Assembly (NCBI RefSeq): GCF_017948455.1
Contig: NZ_JAFFSU010000001.1
Coordinates: 992,001 to 1,056,000 of the forward strand
DNA: 64,000 nt
From: Streptomyces sp. GESEQ-4
GTDB taxonomy: Bacteria > Actinomycetota > Actinomycetes > Streptomycetales > Streptomycetaceae
Reading direction: 5' to 3'
The position numbers were made by a program, and so were the translations under genes. Below the pieces are notes generated by a model. That model searched no databases. It had not been told where the DNA came from and saw only the letters and a program-made list of their open reading frames with translations. Shown here piece after piece: positions 41,513 through 50,199 of this stretch (its first letter is position 1; every line of letters begins with the position of its first letter).

Positions 41513-41526
41513 CTTAGTAGTATGTC
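41513..41526 (+). promoter_or_regulatory. CTTAGTAGTATG motif at the start of the next gene
   Basis: CTTAGTAGTATGTC overlaps the ATG at 41522. The same CTTAGTA core occurs before the DUF5134 and NlpC/P60 genes, and a variant before blaI. It may be an operator; if so transcription probably starts very close to the start codon. Confidence 0.4.
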
Positions 41527-42001
41527 TGGCATGTTGCGTGTGAGCGGTCGGCTGCGTGCGGGCGGCGCCTTCGGGTACCTCCTGCTCGTAGCCGTGCTCA
41601 CATTCGGCGTGTTCGCCATGCACACGATGGGCCATCCGGAGCACTCTTCGGGCTCGGCGGCCGGCCCTCTCCATGCCGTCGTAGGCCCGCACCAAGGCGG
41701 CATGGCCCAAGGGGCCGCCGACACCCAGACATTCGCAGGGCCTGACAAGGCGATGGCGGACCACGGCGCCGCGACACCGGCGTCGTCGTCGGCCGCGGTG
41801 GACGAGCCCACGATCAGCATGGACGTGCTGTCTGTGTGCGTGGCGGTGCTCAGCGGCTGGCTGCTCTGGTTGTTCCTGTGCGCCGCATCGCGCCGCAAGG
41901 AGCAGCTGACGGCGCTGCTCGCCCGGGCGATGGCCGTGCTGTGCCCCAGCCCACCACCCCCGAGACCTCTCCTCGTTCAGCTGTCAGTGCTGCGGATATA
42001 G
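41522..42001 (+). CDS. Small membrane protein with His/Met-rich exterior, unknown function
   Basis: 159 residues from ATG 41522 (ATG 41531 equally possible). TM helix 1 (FGYLLLVAVLTFGVFAMHTM), an external loop with MHTMGHPEHSSG and further His, then TM helix 2 (SVCVAVLSGWLLWLFLCAAS) and a basic Pro-rich tail. The layout matches Streptomyces small membrane proteins found near copper genes, but I cannot assign a named function. It precedes two periplasmic-type lipoproteins. Confidence 0.6.
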   Translation: MSGMLRVSGRLRAGGAFGYLLLVAVLTFGVFAMHTMGHPEHSSGSAAGPLHAVVGPHQGGMAQGAADTQTFAGPDKAMADHGAATPASSSAAVDEPTISMDVLSVCVAVLSGWLLWLFLCAASRRKEQLTALLARAMAVLCPSPPPPRPLLVQLSVLRI

Positions 42002-42093
42002 GCCGGACCGCAGCGCGGGCCGTGTCACGCCCGCGCACGCCGTGCCTATCCCCACAATCACTGACAGAACTCATCGAACGAGGTATTTCGCAC

Positions 42094-42777
42094 ATGACTG
42101 CCCACAACTCTGTCTTGCACCGCCGTCTTCGTCGTCGTATGGCGATCGTCAGTACCGTCGCGGCGGGTGGGCTGCTGCTCGCCGCCTGCGGCGGGGACGA
42201 CATGGAGGGCATGGACCACGGGAGCGGCACCTCCGCCTCTGCCACGTTCACCCCGACGACGGCGGGTGACACCCCGGCGCCCGGCGCCTTCAACGACGCG
42301 GACGTCATGCTCGCGCAGATGATGATCCCGCACCACGAGCAGGCCCTGGAGATGGCCAAACTCGCGGACGGGCGGGCCTCCGACGCGGAGATCAAGACCT
42401 TGGCCGCGGACATCGAGAAGGCCCAGGATCCCGAGATCCAGACGATGAAGTCCTGGCTGAAGGCATGGGGCAAGCCGGAGTCCGCCGAGGAGAGCATGCC
42501 CGGCATGGACCACGGCTCCGGTGGCATGGACCACGGATCCGGGACGTCCGGGATGATGTCCGAAGAGGACATGCAGAAGCTCGCGGCCGCCAAGGGCGGC
42601 GAGTTCGACCGGATGTTCGCGGAGATGATGATCGAGCACCACGAGGGCGCGATCACCATGGCGGAGGACGAGCAGAAGAACGGCCGTGACGCCGCGGCCA
42701 AGAAGCTCGCCGCCGACGTCGTGAAGACCCAGTCCGCCGAGGTCGAGAAGTTCGAGAAGATCCTCGACCGGATCTGA
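42094..42777 (+). CDS. DUF305 lipoprotein (ferritin-like, metal associated)
   Basis: 227 residues from ATG 42094. Lipobox LLLAACGG, Met/His/Gly linker (DDMEGMDHGSG), then two DUF305 halves, each with the paired-His motif: VMLAQMMIPHHEQALEMAKL and MFAEMMIEHHEGAITMAEDE, separated by MPGMDHGSGGMDHGSG. DUF305 proteins are four-helix, often encoded with copper resistance genes. Presumably displayed on the outer face of the membrane, binding Cu. Followed by a hairpin terminator. Confidence 0.92.
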   Translation: MTAHNSVLHRRLRRRMAIVSTVAAGGLLLAACGGDDMEGMDHGSGTSASATFTPTTAGDTPAPGAFNDADVMLAQMMIPHHEQALEMAKLADGRASDAEIKTLAADIEKAQDPEIQTMKSWLKAWGKPESAEESMPGMDHGSGGMDHGSGTSGMMSEEDMQKLAAAKGGEFDRMFAEMMIEHHEGAITMAEDEQKNGRDAAAKKLAADVVKTQSAEVEKFEKILDRI

Positions 42778-42801
42778 TCCGCACCACCCACTGACTGCCC
42801 A

Positions 42802-42830
42802 GGGCTCCGAGGCGCGCACCCGAGGAGCCC
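42802..42830 (+). terminator. Hairpin after DUF305 gene
   Basis: GGGCTCC (42802-42808) pairs with GGAGCCC (42824-42830), 25 bp after the stop codon. Moderate stem, no T-run. Confidence 0.5.
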
Positions 42831-42908
42831 GGGCGGTCTTCTCCCTGTGCCCCGCCAAACAGTGATCGGCCGTCGCCGTTCCGGTGCACCCTTACGCCCC
42901 GAGGAATC

Positions 42909-43775
42909 ATGAACAAACGCCCCGCTGTCGTGGCAGCCACTGCCCTGGCTCTCACCCTCACTCTGGCCGCCTGCTCCGACGGTGGAGAGAGCGAGGAGTC
43001 GACCGACAAGTCCGCCGCTGCCGGGACGACAGTTAGCCACATCCACGGTCTCGGTGTGGACCCCACCGACCAGCGCCTCTACGTTGCCACCCACGAAGGC
43101 GTCTACACCCCCGATGCCCAGGGGGAGGCAGAGCTGGTGGGCGACAGCAGGGACGACTTCATGGGCTTCACCATGGCCGGCGCGAAGACCTTCTACGCCA
43201 GCGGCCACCCAACCTCCGGTGGCAACAAGGGGCTCATCAAGAGCGCCGACGCGGGCAGGACCTGGAAGTCCCTGTCCTTGTCCGGCGAGTCCGACTTCCA
43301 CGCTCTGGACTTCGCCCACAGCACGGTCTACGGCTACGACTCCACCAACGGCCTGGTCCGCACGACCAAGGACGGCATTTCCTGGAAGGACGGGGCCCGG
43401 ATCGAAGCCCTGGACATAGCGGTCAGCCCGACGGACCCCGGCGTCATCCTGGCCACGACCGCGGACGGAGTCGTTCGAAGCGGCGACGGCGGGAAGACCT
43501 TCGCTCAAGCGCAGAAGCCGGTGATGGCCTTCCTCTCCTGGAGCACGAAGGACGCCCTCTACGGCATCGACACCTCTGGCGGCCTGAACAGCAGTGCGGA
43601 TGGCGGCATCACGTGGAAGAAGACCTCCACTGTGCCGGGCGGCCGGCCGCAGGCACTCACCGCTGTCGCGGCCGAGCACGTCCTCGCCGCCACTCAGACC
43701 GGGGTCTTCGAGTCGAAGGACGGTGGCACAACATTCAAGAAGCGCCTGGCCGTTACGTCGAGCGGCGGCCACTGA
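42909..43775 (+). CDS. BNR/sialidase-like beta-propeller lipoprotein (F510_1955 type)
   Basis: 288 residues from ATG 42909 with GAGGA upstream. Lipobox LTLAACSD, then SHIHGLGVDPTDQRLYVATH and BNR-type repeats: LIKSADAGRTWKSLSL, LVRTTKDGISWKDG, VVRSGDGGKTFAQ, VFESKDGGTTFKK. No sialidase catalytic set is visible, so it is likely a structural or binding propeller. The HIHG opening is typical of the group, which often accompanies DUF305 and copper genes. Confidence 0.85.
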   Translation: MNKRPAVVAATALALTLTLAACSDGGESEESTDKSAAAGTTVSHIHGLGVDPTDQRLYVATHEGVYTPDAQGEAELVGDSRDDFMGFTMAGAKTFYASGHPTSGGNKGLIKSADAGRTWKSLSLSGESDFHALDFAHSTVYGYDSTNGLVRTTKDGISWKDGARIEALDIAVSPTDPGVILATTADGVVRSGDGGKTFAQAQKPVMAFLSWSTKDALYGIDTSGGLNSSADGGITWKKTSTVPGGRPQALTAVAAEHVLAATQTGVFESKDGGTTFKKRLAVTSSGGH

Positions 43776-43850
43776 TCGGTCGAGCGCCGCAGTCTCAAGA
43801 GCCTGGCGGGACTCAAAGCGGCGTGACGCAGTAGGGGCGGCGACGGGCGG

Positions 43851-44762
43851 TCAGGCGGCCATCATGACGAGCATGGCGCACATCGTGCTACCCATGCCGA
43901 TATGGGCCGTCAGGGCCGCCCCCGGTGACGTGCCCGGCGGGCGACGGCGGCTCCGGTTGCCCCCTGCCGCATGTGCCCGGCGCTTGTTCCCTCCCGACCG
44001 GGCCATGTCCCAGACGGAGACGGCCAGGGAGGCGAGGAACACCACGATCGTGTCGGGCAAGGCGAGAAGCCGCCGCGCCCAGCGGCTCCTGCCCGCACCG
44101 CGGCCCGCACCCTCCCGCCGGTCGGTGCCGCGAACCCGCGCCCACACGGACGCGACGATCGAGAGCAGGAAGTACACGGCCAGTGCGACAAGAACGACAC
44201 GCCACACAGAAGCCGTGCCTCCCGCCGCGGCGTTCTCGGTGGCGCCGGCCGTCATGTCGTGGGCGGTCATTCCCGAGGAGTGGTTCATGCCTTCCGCGTC
44301 CCCGGCCATGCCCGCCATCTCGTGGCCGTGGGCCGTCGCGGCGGATCCGTGGCCGTGCCCATGCCCCATGCCGGCCATCGAGTGCCCGCCCAGAGCCAGC
44401 ACCGGCCCGGATTCGGTGCCCGGCATGGCCAGCGTCATGATGACCATGGCGGCACTGCCGATGATGTGGTGCGCCCAGCGGCGGCCGTGTCGCCAGCCGT
44501 GCATCCGAGAGTGGCGTACGGACAGGGCCACGCCGCCGAGGCCGACGGCGGTGAACCCGGTCACCCACCACAGACTGTGGTCCCCGAAACTGGCGGCCGT
44601 CGCGGGCAGGAACATTGCGGCCATGCCGCCGGCCATGAGGACGTCGCCTCCGGCTGCGAACCGGGCCTCTCCGCCGTCGGCAGCGGCCAGCCGGGCCGCG
44701 CTCACGACGGCCACGAGTGCGGCCACCGCCGCCAGCGTCCAGGTCATAGCGGGACTTCCCAT
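43851..44762 (-). CDS. DUF5134 membrane protein with His-rich loop
   Basis: 303 residues from ATG 44760-44762, chosen because GGAGG lies 6 nt upstream; ATG 44747 is a weak alternative. Helices in the DUF5134 pattern (LAAVAALVAVVSAARLAAAD; WWVTGFTAVGLGGVALSV; HHIIGSAAMVIMTLAM). A loop rich in Gly-His-Met follows (SMAGMGHGHGHGSAATAHGH), then more helices and a basic C-terminus. Likely metal-linked, given its loop and neighbours. A CTTAGTA motif lies about 90 bp upstream. Confidence 0.82.
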   Translation of the reverse strand: MGSPAMTWTLAAVAALVAVVSAARLAAADGGEARFAAGGDVLMAGGMAAMFLPATAASFGDHSLWWVTGFTAVGLGGVALSVRHSRMHGWRHGRRWAHHIIGSAAMVIMTLAMPGTESGPVLALGGHSMAGMGHGHGHGSAATAHGHEMAGMAGDAEGMNHSSGMTAHDMTAGATENAAAGGTASVWRVVLVALAVYFLLSIVASVWARVRGTDRREGAGRGAGRSRWARRLLALPDTIVVFLASLAVSVWDMARSGGNKRRAHAAGGNRSRRRPPGTSPGAALTAHIGMGSTMCAMLVMMAA

Positions 44763-44852
44763 TGGTGCCCTCCGCGTCGACCGGCAGTCGCCCGCGGCGT
44801 ATTCGCGGGCATGTCGACGTGCATCGTCCTCTGGCTGCCATCTACTGATGCC

Positions 44853-44865
44853 CTTAGTACGTAGG
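44853..44865 (-). promoter_or_regulatory. TACTAAG motif upstream of DUF5134 gene
   Basis: On the minus strand CCTACGTACTAAG, about 90 bp before the DUF5134 start and just after the TetR gene's end. Same core as at 41513 and 49223. Confidence 0.4.
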
Positions 44866-44908
44866 GGAGTCAAGAGGCGTTCAGCAGAAGGGAGTTTGCC
44901 TGAGGGCC

Positions 44909-45496
44909 TCAGTGCTGTGGAGGGCGCATGCCGGCGAGGGTGACCGCGACCAAGCGCCGCACGGCAGCCTCGGACGGCAGCGTTCGTGCTGCCGCGAGGG
45001 CGCTGAGGCAATAGCGCGTGAGCTCGGCCGGGGGGATGTCGTCCCTGACGTCGCCGGCCCGTGCTGCCTCGGTCACCAGCTCTTGAACCATGTGGTGAAG
45101 GTGCAGGTGCGCGTGGGCAAGGTGGTTGCCACTGTCCTGGTGCAGGAAGACGCCGAGCTCCATGTCGTGGTGGCCGTGCGATGCGTGGGTGATGAGGGCG
45201 TAGGCCTCGAGCACCGCTTCGAAGCGGGCGCCGGGGTCGTCGGTGCGGTCCCGGACTTCCGTCAGCTGGGCGAGGTGACCGGCGATCTCGCGCGCGTGCC
45301 AGGCATGCAGGATCGCTTCGACGTCCGGGAAGTACTTGTACAGCGTGGCCCGACCGATACCGACCGTCTCCGCGATCTGAGACATCGTCAGCGACAGCGG
45401 GCCCTTCTCGGTCGCCAGGGCGGCGGTGCTGTCCAGGATGGCGTCGCGCACGTCCCGGCGGTGCGCCTCGATCGTCTCGTTCCACAGCTTCGGCAC
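44909..45496 (-). CDS. TetR/AcrR family regulator
   Basis: 195 residues from GTG 45494-45496. N-terminal HTH: DAILDSTAALATEKGPLSLT, MSQIAETVGIGRATLYKYFP. The ligand domain contains a His-rich patch (HASHGHHDMELGVFLHQDSG; HLAHAHLHLHHMVQ), unusual for TetR and compatible with metal sensing. Divergent from the 45622 operon across 125 bp, which it likely represses. Confidence 0.9.
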   Translation of the reverse strand: MPKLWNETIEAHRRDVRDAILDSTAALATEKGPLSLTMSQIAETVGIGRATLYKYFPDVEAILHAWHAREIAGHLAQLTEVRDRTDDPGARFEAVLEAYALITHASHGHHDMELGVFLHQDSGNHLAHAHLHLHHMVQELVTEAARAGDVRDDIPPAELTRYCLSALAAARTLPSEAAVRRLVAVTLAGMRPPQH

Positions 45497-45536
45497 GCGG
45501 AAAGCGTACGCGATGCCGACCGTGCGGCACTATGGT

Positions 45537-45565
45537 TTGACGGCGACAATGTGTATCGATAAATC
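45537..45565 (+). promoter_or_regulatory. Putative promoter for the 45622 operon
   Basis: TTGACG, 17-nt spacer, TAAATC in an A/T-rich patch between the divergent TetR and membrane-protein genes. The -10 match is modest. Confidence 0.45.
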
Positions 45566-45621
45566 TGGGATCGTTCGCACGGCACGGCGCCCAGGCCTGG
45601 GCGAGACAAGGAGAACCCCTC

Positions 45622-45867
45622 ATGGTGGATCCGTCCCAGGAGCCGGACGCTCGCGACATGACCGATGAGGCTTCCGTCAGCGGCGCGAGTGGGGGAGTGC
45701 CGCGTTGGGTGAAGGTGTCCGGGCTCGTCGTGCTGGTCGTGGTCCTTCTCGTCGTGGTCATGCTGCTGGTCCCGGGCAACCACAGTCCGGGCCGTCACCT
45801 CGGCGGACAGGCTCCGCTCGTCGGTGTCGCTGTTACCACCGGTCCGGCAGCAGGAGGCACCGGATGA
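45622..45867 (+). CDS. Small single-pass membrane protein
   Basis: 81 residues from ATG 45622, 8 nt after AAGGAG. Acidic N-terminus (DPSQEPDARDMTDE), one helix (VSGLVVLVVVLLVVVMLLVP), then a short exterior with HSPGRHLGG. No recognised domain. ATGA overlap with the next gene means they are translated together. Confidence 0.65.
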   Translation: MVDPSQEPDARDMTDEASVSGASGGVPRWVKVSGLVVLVVVLLVVVMLLVPGNHSPGRHLGGQAPLVGVAVTTGPAAGGTG

Positions 45868-46418
45868 CGATGCCGCCTCGCCTGCGCAAGCCGGCTCTCA
45901 TCGCGCACGTCACGGCCTCGGTCGGCTGGCTCGGCGCGGTCGTCGCCTTTCTCGCCCTGTCGGCGATCGGTCTGACCAGCCAGAACCCGGCGACGGTACG
46001 CGGGGTCTACCTCGTGATGGAGCCGGCCGCCTGGTACGCCCTTGTCCCCCTGGCCTTCGCCGCGCTCCTCACCGGCATCGTCCAGTCCCTGGGAACGCCC
46101 TGGGGCCTCTTCCGGCACTACTGGGTCCTGTTCAAACTCCTGATCAACGTGGTTGCCACCGTCGTACTGCTGATCTACATGGGTACGTTCAGGTCAATGG
46201 CGCACATGGCAGCCGACCCGGGGGCCGAGCTGTCCTCGGTGCGCAACTTCTCGCCTGTCCTGCACTCCGTACTCGCGCTGGTCGTGCTGCTGCTCGCCAT
46301 GGCCCTTGCGGTGTACAAGCCGCGGGGCGTCACCCCGTTCGGGCAGCGGAAGCAGCGGGCGCAGAGGGAGAGCCGTACTGCGCCGGGAGCGGTGTCGGTG
46401 TCCGTGCCTCAGGTGTGA
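45864..46418 (+). CDS. DUF2269-like integral membrane protein
   Basis: 184 residues from ATG 45864 (CAGGAGG upstream). Four helices: IAHVTASVGWLGAVVAFLAL with a leading His, AAWYALVPLAFAALLTGIVQ, FRHYWVLFKLLINVVATVVL, VLHSVLALVVLLLAMALAVY. The His-containing helices and WxGA pattern match the DUF2269/CopD-like superfamily. Probably functions with the preceding small protein, under TetR control. Confidence 0.75.
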   Translation: MTMPPRLRKPALIAHVTASVGWLGAVVAFLALSAIGLTSQNPATVRGVYLVMEPAAWYALVPLAFAALLTGIVQSLGTPWGLFRHYWVLFKLLINVVATVVLLIYMGTFRSMAHMAADPGAELSSVRNFSPVLHSVLALVVLLLAMALAVYKPRGVTPFGQRKQRAQRESRTAPGAVSVSVPQV

Positions 46419-46439
46419 GGGGCTGAGGGCGCGAGCTGT

Positions 46440-47349
46440 GAGCGGCCAGGTCCCCGGCAAGGAGATCAGGCTGTCCGCCGGCGACACCCTGGCCGCCGAA
46501 GTCTCCAACCAGCTGCCGAACAAGACCACCACCCCCACGTCGGCGTCCAGCTCGACCGGGGCCTCTACGCACCGCTGATCGTCGAGGACCCCAAGGAGCC
46601 GCTGTCGTACGACGACGAATGGGTCGTCGTCCTGGACGACTGGATCGACGGAGTCACGGGCATCCCGACGAAGTCCTCGCCGAGCTGCGACAGGGCATGG
46701 GCGGCATGGAGGGCATGGACAGGGGGGACGACTCCGCGTCCCCGTCCGCCTCGCCCGCCTCCGGCGGGATGTCGATGAAGTTCATGCTCATGGGCGCCGA
46801 GAGCGAGCAAGCGGGTCCGGCTGCGCATCATCAACGCGGGAGGCGACACCGCGTACCGGGTGGCGCTCGGCGGCCACAAGCTGACCGGCACCCACACCGA
46901 CGGTTTCCCCGTCGAGCACCAGCAGGTCGACGCCCTGTTGATCGGGATGGGGGAGCGGTACGACGCCCTGGTCACCCTGGGCAACGGCGTCTTCCCGCTC
47001 GTCGCGCTGGCCGAGGGCAAGGACGCCACCGGCATGGCTCTGGTCCGTACGGGATCCGGCAGCGCGCCGAAGGCGACCGTCCGCCCGAAGGAGCTACGAC
47101 TGGGCCATCAACGGCAAGGCGTACGACATGGCCGACCCGGCCGGGCATCCGCTCACGATCGAAGAAGGGCACGGCCACACCTACCAGCTCGGGGACGACG
47201 GCCCGCGCAAGGGCACCTCCATCGTGCTGCCGAAGAAGAAGCTGTCCGTCATCTTCGACGCCGACAACCCCGGCCAGTGGATGCTGCACTGCCACAACGC
47301 GTACCACGGGGAGGTCGGCATGATGGCGCTGGTCGCCTACCAGGCCTGA
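46440..47349 (+). pseudogene. Multicopper oxidase, decayed by indels
   Basis: Ordered pieces of a laccase/copper oxidase in several frames: GKEIRLSAGDTLAAEVSNQL; HVGVQLDRGLYAPLIVEDPK; YDDEWVVVLDDWIDGVTG; a Met-rich stretch (GMGGMEGMDRGD); RIINAGGDTAYRVALGGHKL; and the C-terminal Cu site MLHCHNAYHGEVGMM. The segment with the first His motifs is deleted and at least three frameshifts occur, so no active enzyme can be made. Its decay beside intact copper genes is notable. Confidence 0.88.
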
Positions 47350-47373
47350 GCGGCGGGCCGTCGACTCGGAGGC

Positions 47374-48000
47374 ATGAGTGGCGCGGTCCGTGGCACGCGG
47401 GTCCGTATGAACCACAGAGCCGTCCGTACGGACCACAGCGCCCAGTGCACCGAACCGGTCACGGCCGTCTTCACCTGGAAGGTACGCCCCGGTAGAGAAG
47501 CCGAGTTCGAGCGGTGGACTCATGGCATCACCCGTAGCGCGTCGCGGTTCCCCGGGAACCAGGGTGTCGCGTGGCTGCGCCCCGAGGACGGGCACCGCTT
47601 CCACGCGGTGGTGCACTTCGCCGACCCGGACCGGCTGTCGCAGTGGCTGACGTCTCGGGAGCGGGCGGACTGGCACGCACGGATCGAGGACATCGCCACC
47701 GAGGTCAGCGGCGAGCGGCAGTCGACCACCGGGATGGAGACGTGGTTCAGCCTGCCCGGCACGACGGTGCAGTCCCCGCCCCGCTGGAAGATGGTGCTGA
47801 CCACGTTCCTCGCGGCGTATCCGCTCGTTCTGCTGGTCCAGTGGCTGCTCGTGCCCTACACGACCGGCTGGCCGCTGCCGCTGCGCGCGGTGGTCTTCCC
47901 GGCGGTACTGCTGCCGACGCTGACTTATGTGCTGATGCCCCGCCTCAGCCGACTGCTGCGGCTGTGGCTCTATCCCCCGCCCGGGGCAGACAGAAGGTGA
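47374..48000 (+). CDS. Antibiotic-biosynthesis-monooxygenase-domain membrane protein
   Basis: 208 residues if started at ATG 47374 (GGAGG is too close, so ATG 47407 is the alternative). Residues about 28-115: ABM fold (EPVTAVFTWKVRPGREAEFE, HGITRSASRFPGNQGVAWLR, FADPDRLSQWLTSRERADW). Then a linker with WFSLPG and two helices (MVLTTFLAAYPLVLLVQWLL; VVFPAVLLPTLTYVLMPRLS). This ABM-plus-two-TM layout is common in Streptomyces; its substrate is unknown. Confidence 0.85.
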   Translation: MSGAVRGTRVRMNHRAVRTDHSAQCTEPVTAVFTWKVRPGREAEFERWTHGITRSASRFPGNQGVAWLRPEDGHRFHAVVHFADPDRLSQWLTSRERADWHARIEDIATEVSGERQSTTGMETWFSLPGTTVQSPPRWKMVLTTFLAAYPLVLLVQWLLVPYTTGWPLPLRAVVFPAVLLPTLTYVLMPRLSRLLRLWLYPPPGADRR

Positions 48001-48108
48001 ATGCCCTCATCCGCTCGGGCGCCCGGACGACCGCGCCCCTCACGGAGGCAGCGGCCCTGTTCGTTCCTGATCGCCAAACGGCGGCCGCTTCCATCCGCGA
48101 TCCGGCCA

Positions 48109-49137
48109 TCAGGGCCGCGTGGCCGCGAAGTACGGCATGGAGTCGAGGTTGGCGATCTCGATGTTCTTGCCGGTGCGCGGTGCGTGGATGGCCTTGCCGT
48201 CGCCTATGTACAAGCCGTTGTGCTGGCTGTTGTTGTACCAGTAGATGATGTCGCCGGGCTGGAGGTCGGAGCGGGCGACCTGCCGGCCGGCGTTGTACTG
48301 CTGGTTGACGGTGCGGGGCAGCGAGACGCCGGCGGCACGCCAGGAGGCGCCGGTCAGACCGGAGCAGTCGTAGGAGTTCGGGCCGGTCGATCCCCACTCG
48401 TAGGGCTTGCCGAGCTGGGCGTAGGCGAACTCGAGCGCGGTACGGGCTCGTCCGCTGGCGGGGCCGTCGTAGGTGGCGGCGCTGTCGCTGCTGCCGGAGG
48501 CGCGGTCGGCTTCCGCCTCCGCGGCCTTGAGCTCGGCCCGCTGCTCGGCGGTGAGGCTGTTCAGGAGCTTCTGGGCCTCGCGCAGCTTGCTCTGGATCTC
48601 CTGCTTCTTCTCGCTCATCTGCTCCTGGGCCTTGCGGGCCGCCTCGAGCTTCTTCAACGCTTCGGCGCGGGTCTGGGCGAGCTCCCGCTGCTTCTGTTGA
48701 AGGCTCTTGAGCAGGGAGATCTGCCGGGAGCTCGTACGATCCAGCAGTTCCGCCTGCTCCAGGTAGTCATCGGGTTCGGCCGACAGGAAGAGCCGCACGC
48801 TCGGGTCCAGGCCACCGTCTCGGTACTGTGAGGCGGCTACCGGGCCCATCTCGCTGCGTATCCCGTTGATCTCGGCCTGCTGCTCGGCCACCCGTTCCTG
48901 TGCCCTGTTCGCGGCCTTCTGCAGGGCCGCCTTCTTCCCCTGGGCGGTGTTGTACTCCTCGGTGCCGGCCTCCGAGTCGTGGTAGAGCTCCTCGACCTCT
49001 TCGCGCACCTTCTCGATGGAGGGCTTCGGTTCGGCCTGGCTCTGTGCCGTGGACAGCAGGGAGAACGCTCCCGCCGAAGCGGCCAGTACGGCGAGCCGGG
49101 GACTGCTCGGCGGCTTCGGTCGGCGGTGGGTTCCCAT
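48109..49137 (-). CDS. Secreted NlpC/P60 endopeptidase with N-terminal coiled coil
   Basis: 342 residues from ATG 49135-49137. Signal peptide (PRLAVLAASAGAFSLLSTAQ), long coiled coil 40-215 as in RipA-type hydrolases (KSLQQKQRELAQTRAEALKK), then NlpC/P60: LGKPYEWGSTGPNSYDCSGL (catalytic Cys), LQPGDIIYWYNNSQHNGLYI (catalytic His), AIHAPRTGKNIEI. It cleaves peptidoglycan stem peptides. Next to a BlaI-M56 sensor pair and preceded by a TACTAAG-type motif, it may be induced by cell-wall damage. Confidence 0.93.
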   Translation of the reverse strand: MGTHRRPKPPSSPRLAVLAASAGAFSLLSTAQSQAEPKPSIEKVREEVEELYHDSEAGTEEYNTAQGKKAALQKAANRAQERVAEQQAEINGIRSEMGPVAASQYRDGGLDPSVRLFLSAEPDDYLEQAELLDRTSSRQISLLKSLQQKQRELAQTRAEALKKLEAARKAQEQMSEKKQEIQSKLREAQKLLNSLTAEQRAELKAAEAEADRASGSSDSAATYDGPASGRARTALEFAYAQLGKPYEWGSTGPNSYDCSGLTGASWRAAGVSLPRTVNQQYNAGRQVARSDLQPGDIIYWYNNSQHNGLYIGDGKAIHAPRTGKNIEIANLDSMPYFAATRP

Positions 49138-49222
49138 CTTGCGACAACTCCTCTGTGTACCCACGCGGACAAGGCACGGTTCCCCGTGGAGTACCGGCGG
49201 CTTCGATCAAGTATGCGAGCAA

Positions 49223-49238
49223 CTTAGTAGCTTCGTAG
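49223..49238 (-). promoter_or_regulatory. CTAC-N6-TACTAAG motif upstream of the NlpC/P60 gene
   Basis: Minus strand CTACGAAGCTACTAAG, about 86 bp before the start codon. Contains two CTAC repeats and the TACTAA core shared with 41513 and 44853. Candidate BlaI-type operator. Confidence 0.5.
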
Positions 49239-49284
49239 ATGGAGTGGCAATCCACGCCGAGAAAGAGGGGCGTTTGCGCCCGGT

Positions 49285-50199
49285 TTACCCGATGGTGGGC
49301 ACGCAGCCGAACAGCAGCGGGAGCACCGGCACCACAGCCGCTGCGACGGCCACCGATCCAAGGAGTGCGACGTGCGGTCGCCGCTGCGGGATGAGTACCC
49401 GCCTCATGCGGACCAGCGCGCTCGGGCCGCCCACCGCGAACGCGCCCGCGGGGGCGGCCTTGGCCGCCGCCATCTCGTACATGGCCGTGGCCAGCGCTTC
49501 GCGAGACTGGCGGCGCAGTGCCCGGTCGTCGGCGATCATCTCCAGGAGCACTGCGGTCTGCTCCTTGGCGTGGTGGGCGAGCGGGATTCGTCGGAAGACC
49601 CGGGCGAACGCCTCGGTGGCGGCCAGTGCCAGATGGTGGCGTCCTGCGATGTGTGAACGCTCGTGTTCGAGGACGGCATCGAGTTGCCCGGGAGACAGCA
49701 GCCGCAGGGCGCCCGCACTGACGACGACACGCGGGTTGTGCCCCGGGAGGCAGTAGGCGGCGGGCAGTTCGTGTTCAAGGATGGTGGCGCCCAGGTGATG
49801 CGAGCGCCGACCCACCATGTCCAGGACTTCCCGGTGACGGGTGCGAGCGCGTCGGCCACGGAGCACTTCGAAGAGGAAGCAGCCGAGCACCAGCAGGACC
49901 ATCGAGAGCGGGAGACCGACCGCCAAGCGGTCGATGACGGTCGGGTCGGGCGCGGCGGTCGCGTTGGTCAGCCCGCAGGAATGCAGCACGCCGATCAGGT
50001 CGGCGTGCAGGTGCTCGGTCGGGCTGGCGAGGTGGTACGCGGCCAGTGCGACAGCGACGGTGAACGATACGGTCAGCCCTTGCCATACGGCCACGGCCAG
50101 GCCCGGCGCGCGGTGCGGCCAGGCGCTGCGCAGCAGCAGCCGCGGGGCGAGGAAACCGACTCCGGCCGCGTAGCCGAGCAGCGCGGGAACCGCGTTCAC
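49285..50199 (-). CDS. M56-family (BlaR1-like) membrane metallopeptidase
   Basis: 304 residues from GTG 50197-50199 (GTGA overlap with blaI-like gene). N-terminal helices, then the zinc motif VLEHERSHIAGRHHLALA (HExxH) and LLEMIADDRALRRQSREALA with the downstream acidic ligand, and a final helix. No penicillin-binding sensor domain is attached, as usual for the short actinobacterial form. It is expected to cleave its BlaI partner upon a stress signal. Confidence 0.92.
   Translation of the reverse strand: MNAVPALLGYAAGVGFLAPRLLLRSAWPHRAPGLAVAVWQGLTVSFTVAVALAAYHLASPTEHLHADLIGVLHSCGLTNATAAPDPTVIDRLAVGLPLSMVLLVLGCFLFEVLRGRRARTRHREVLDMVGRRSHHLGATILEHELPAAYCLPGHNPRVVVSAGALRLLSPGQLDAVLEHERSHIAGRHHLALAATEAFARVFRRIPLAHHAKEQTAVLLEMIADDRALRRQSREALATAMYEMAAAKAAPAGAFAVGGPSALVRMRRVLIPQRRPHVALLGSVAVAAAVVPVLPLLFGCVPTIG

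Noticed and set aside
43851..45779. Single 642-residue leftward protein joining DUF5134 with upstream sequence
   Set aside because: The upstream half overlaps the TetR gene and lacks domain character; the DUF5134 gene has its own GGAGG and ATG at 44762.
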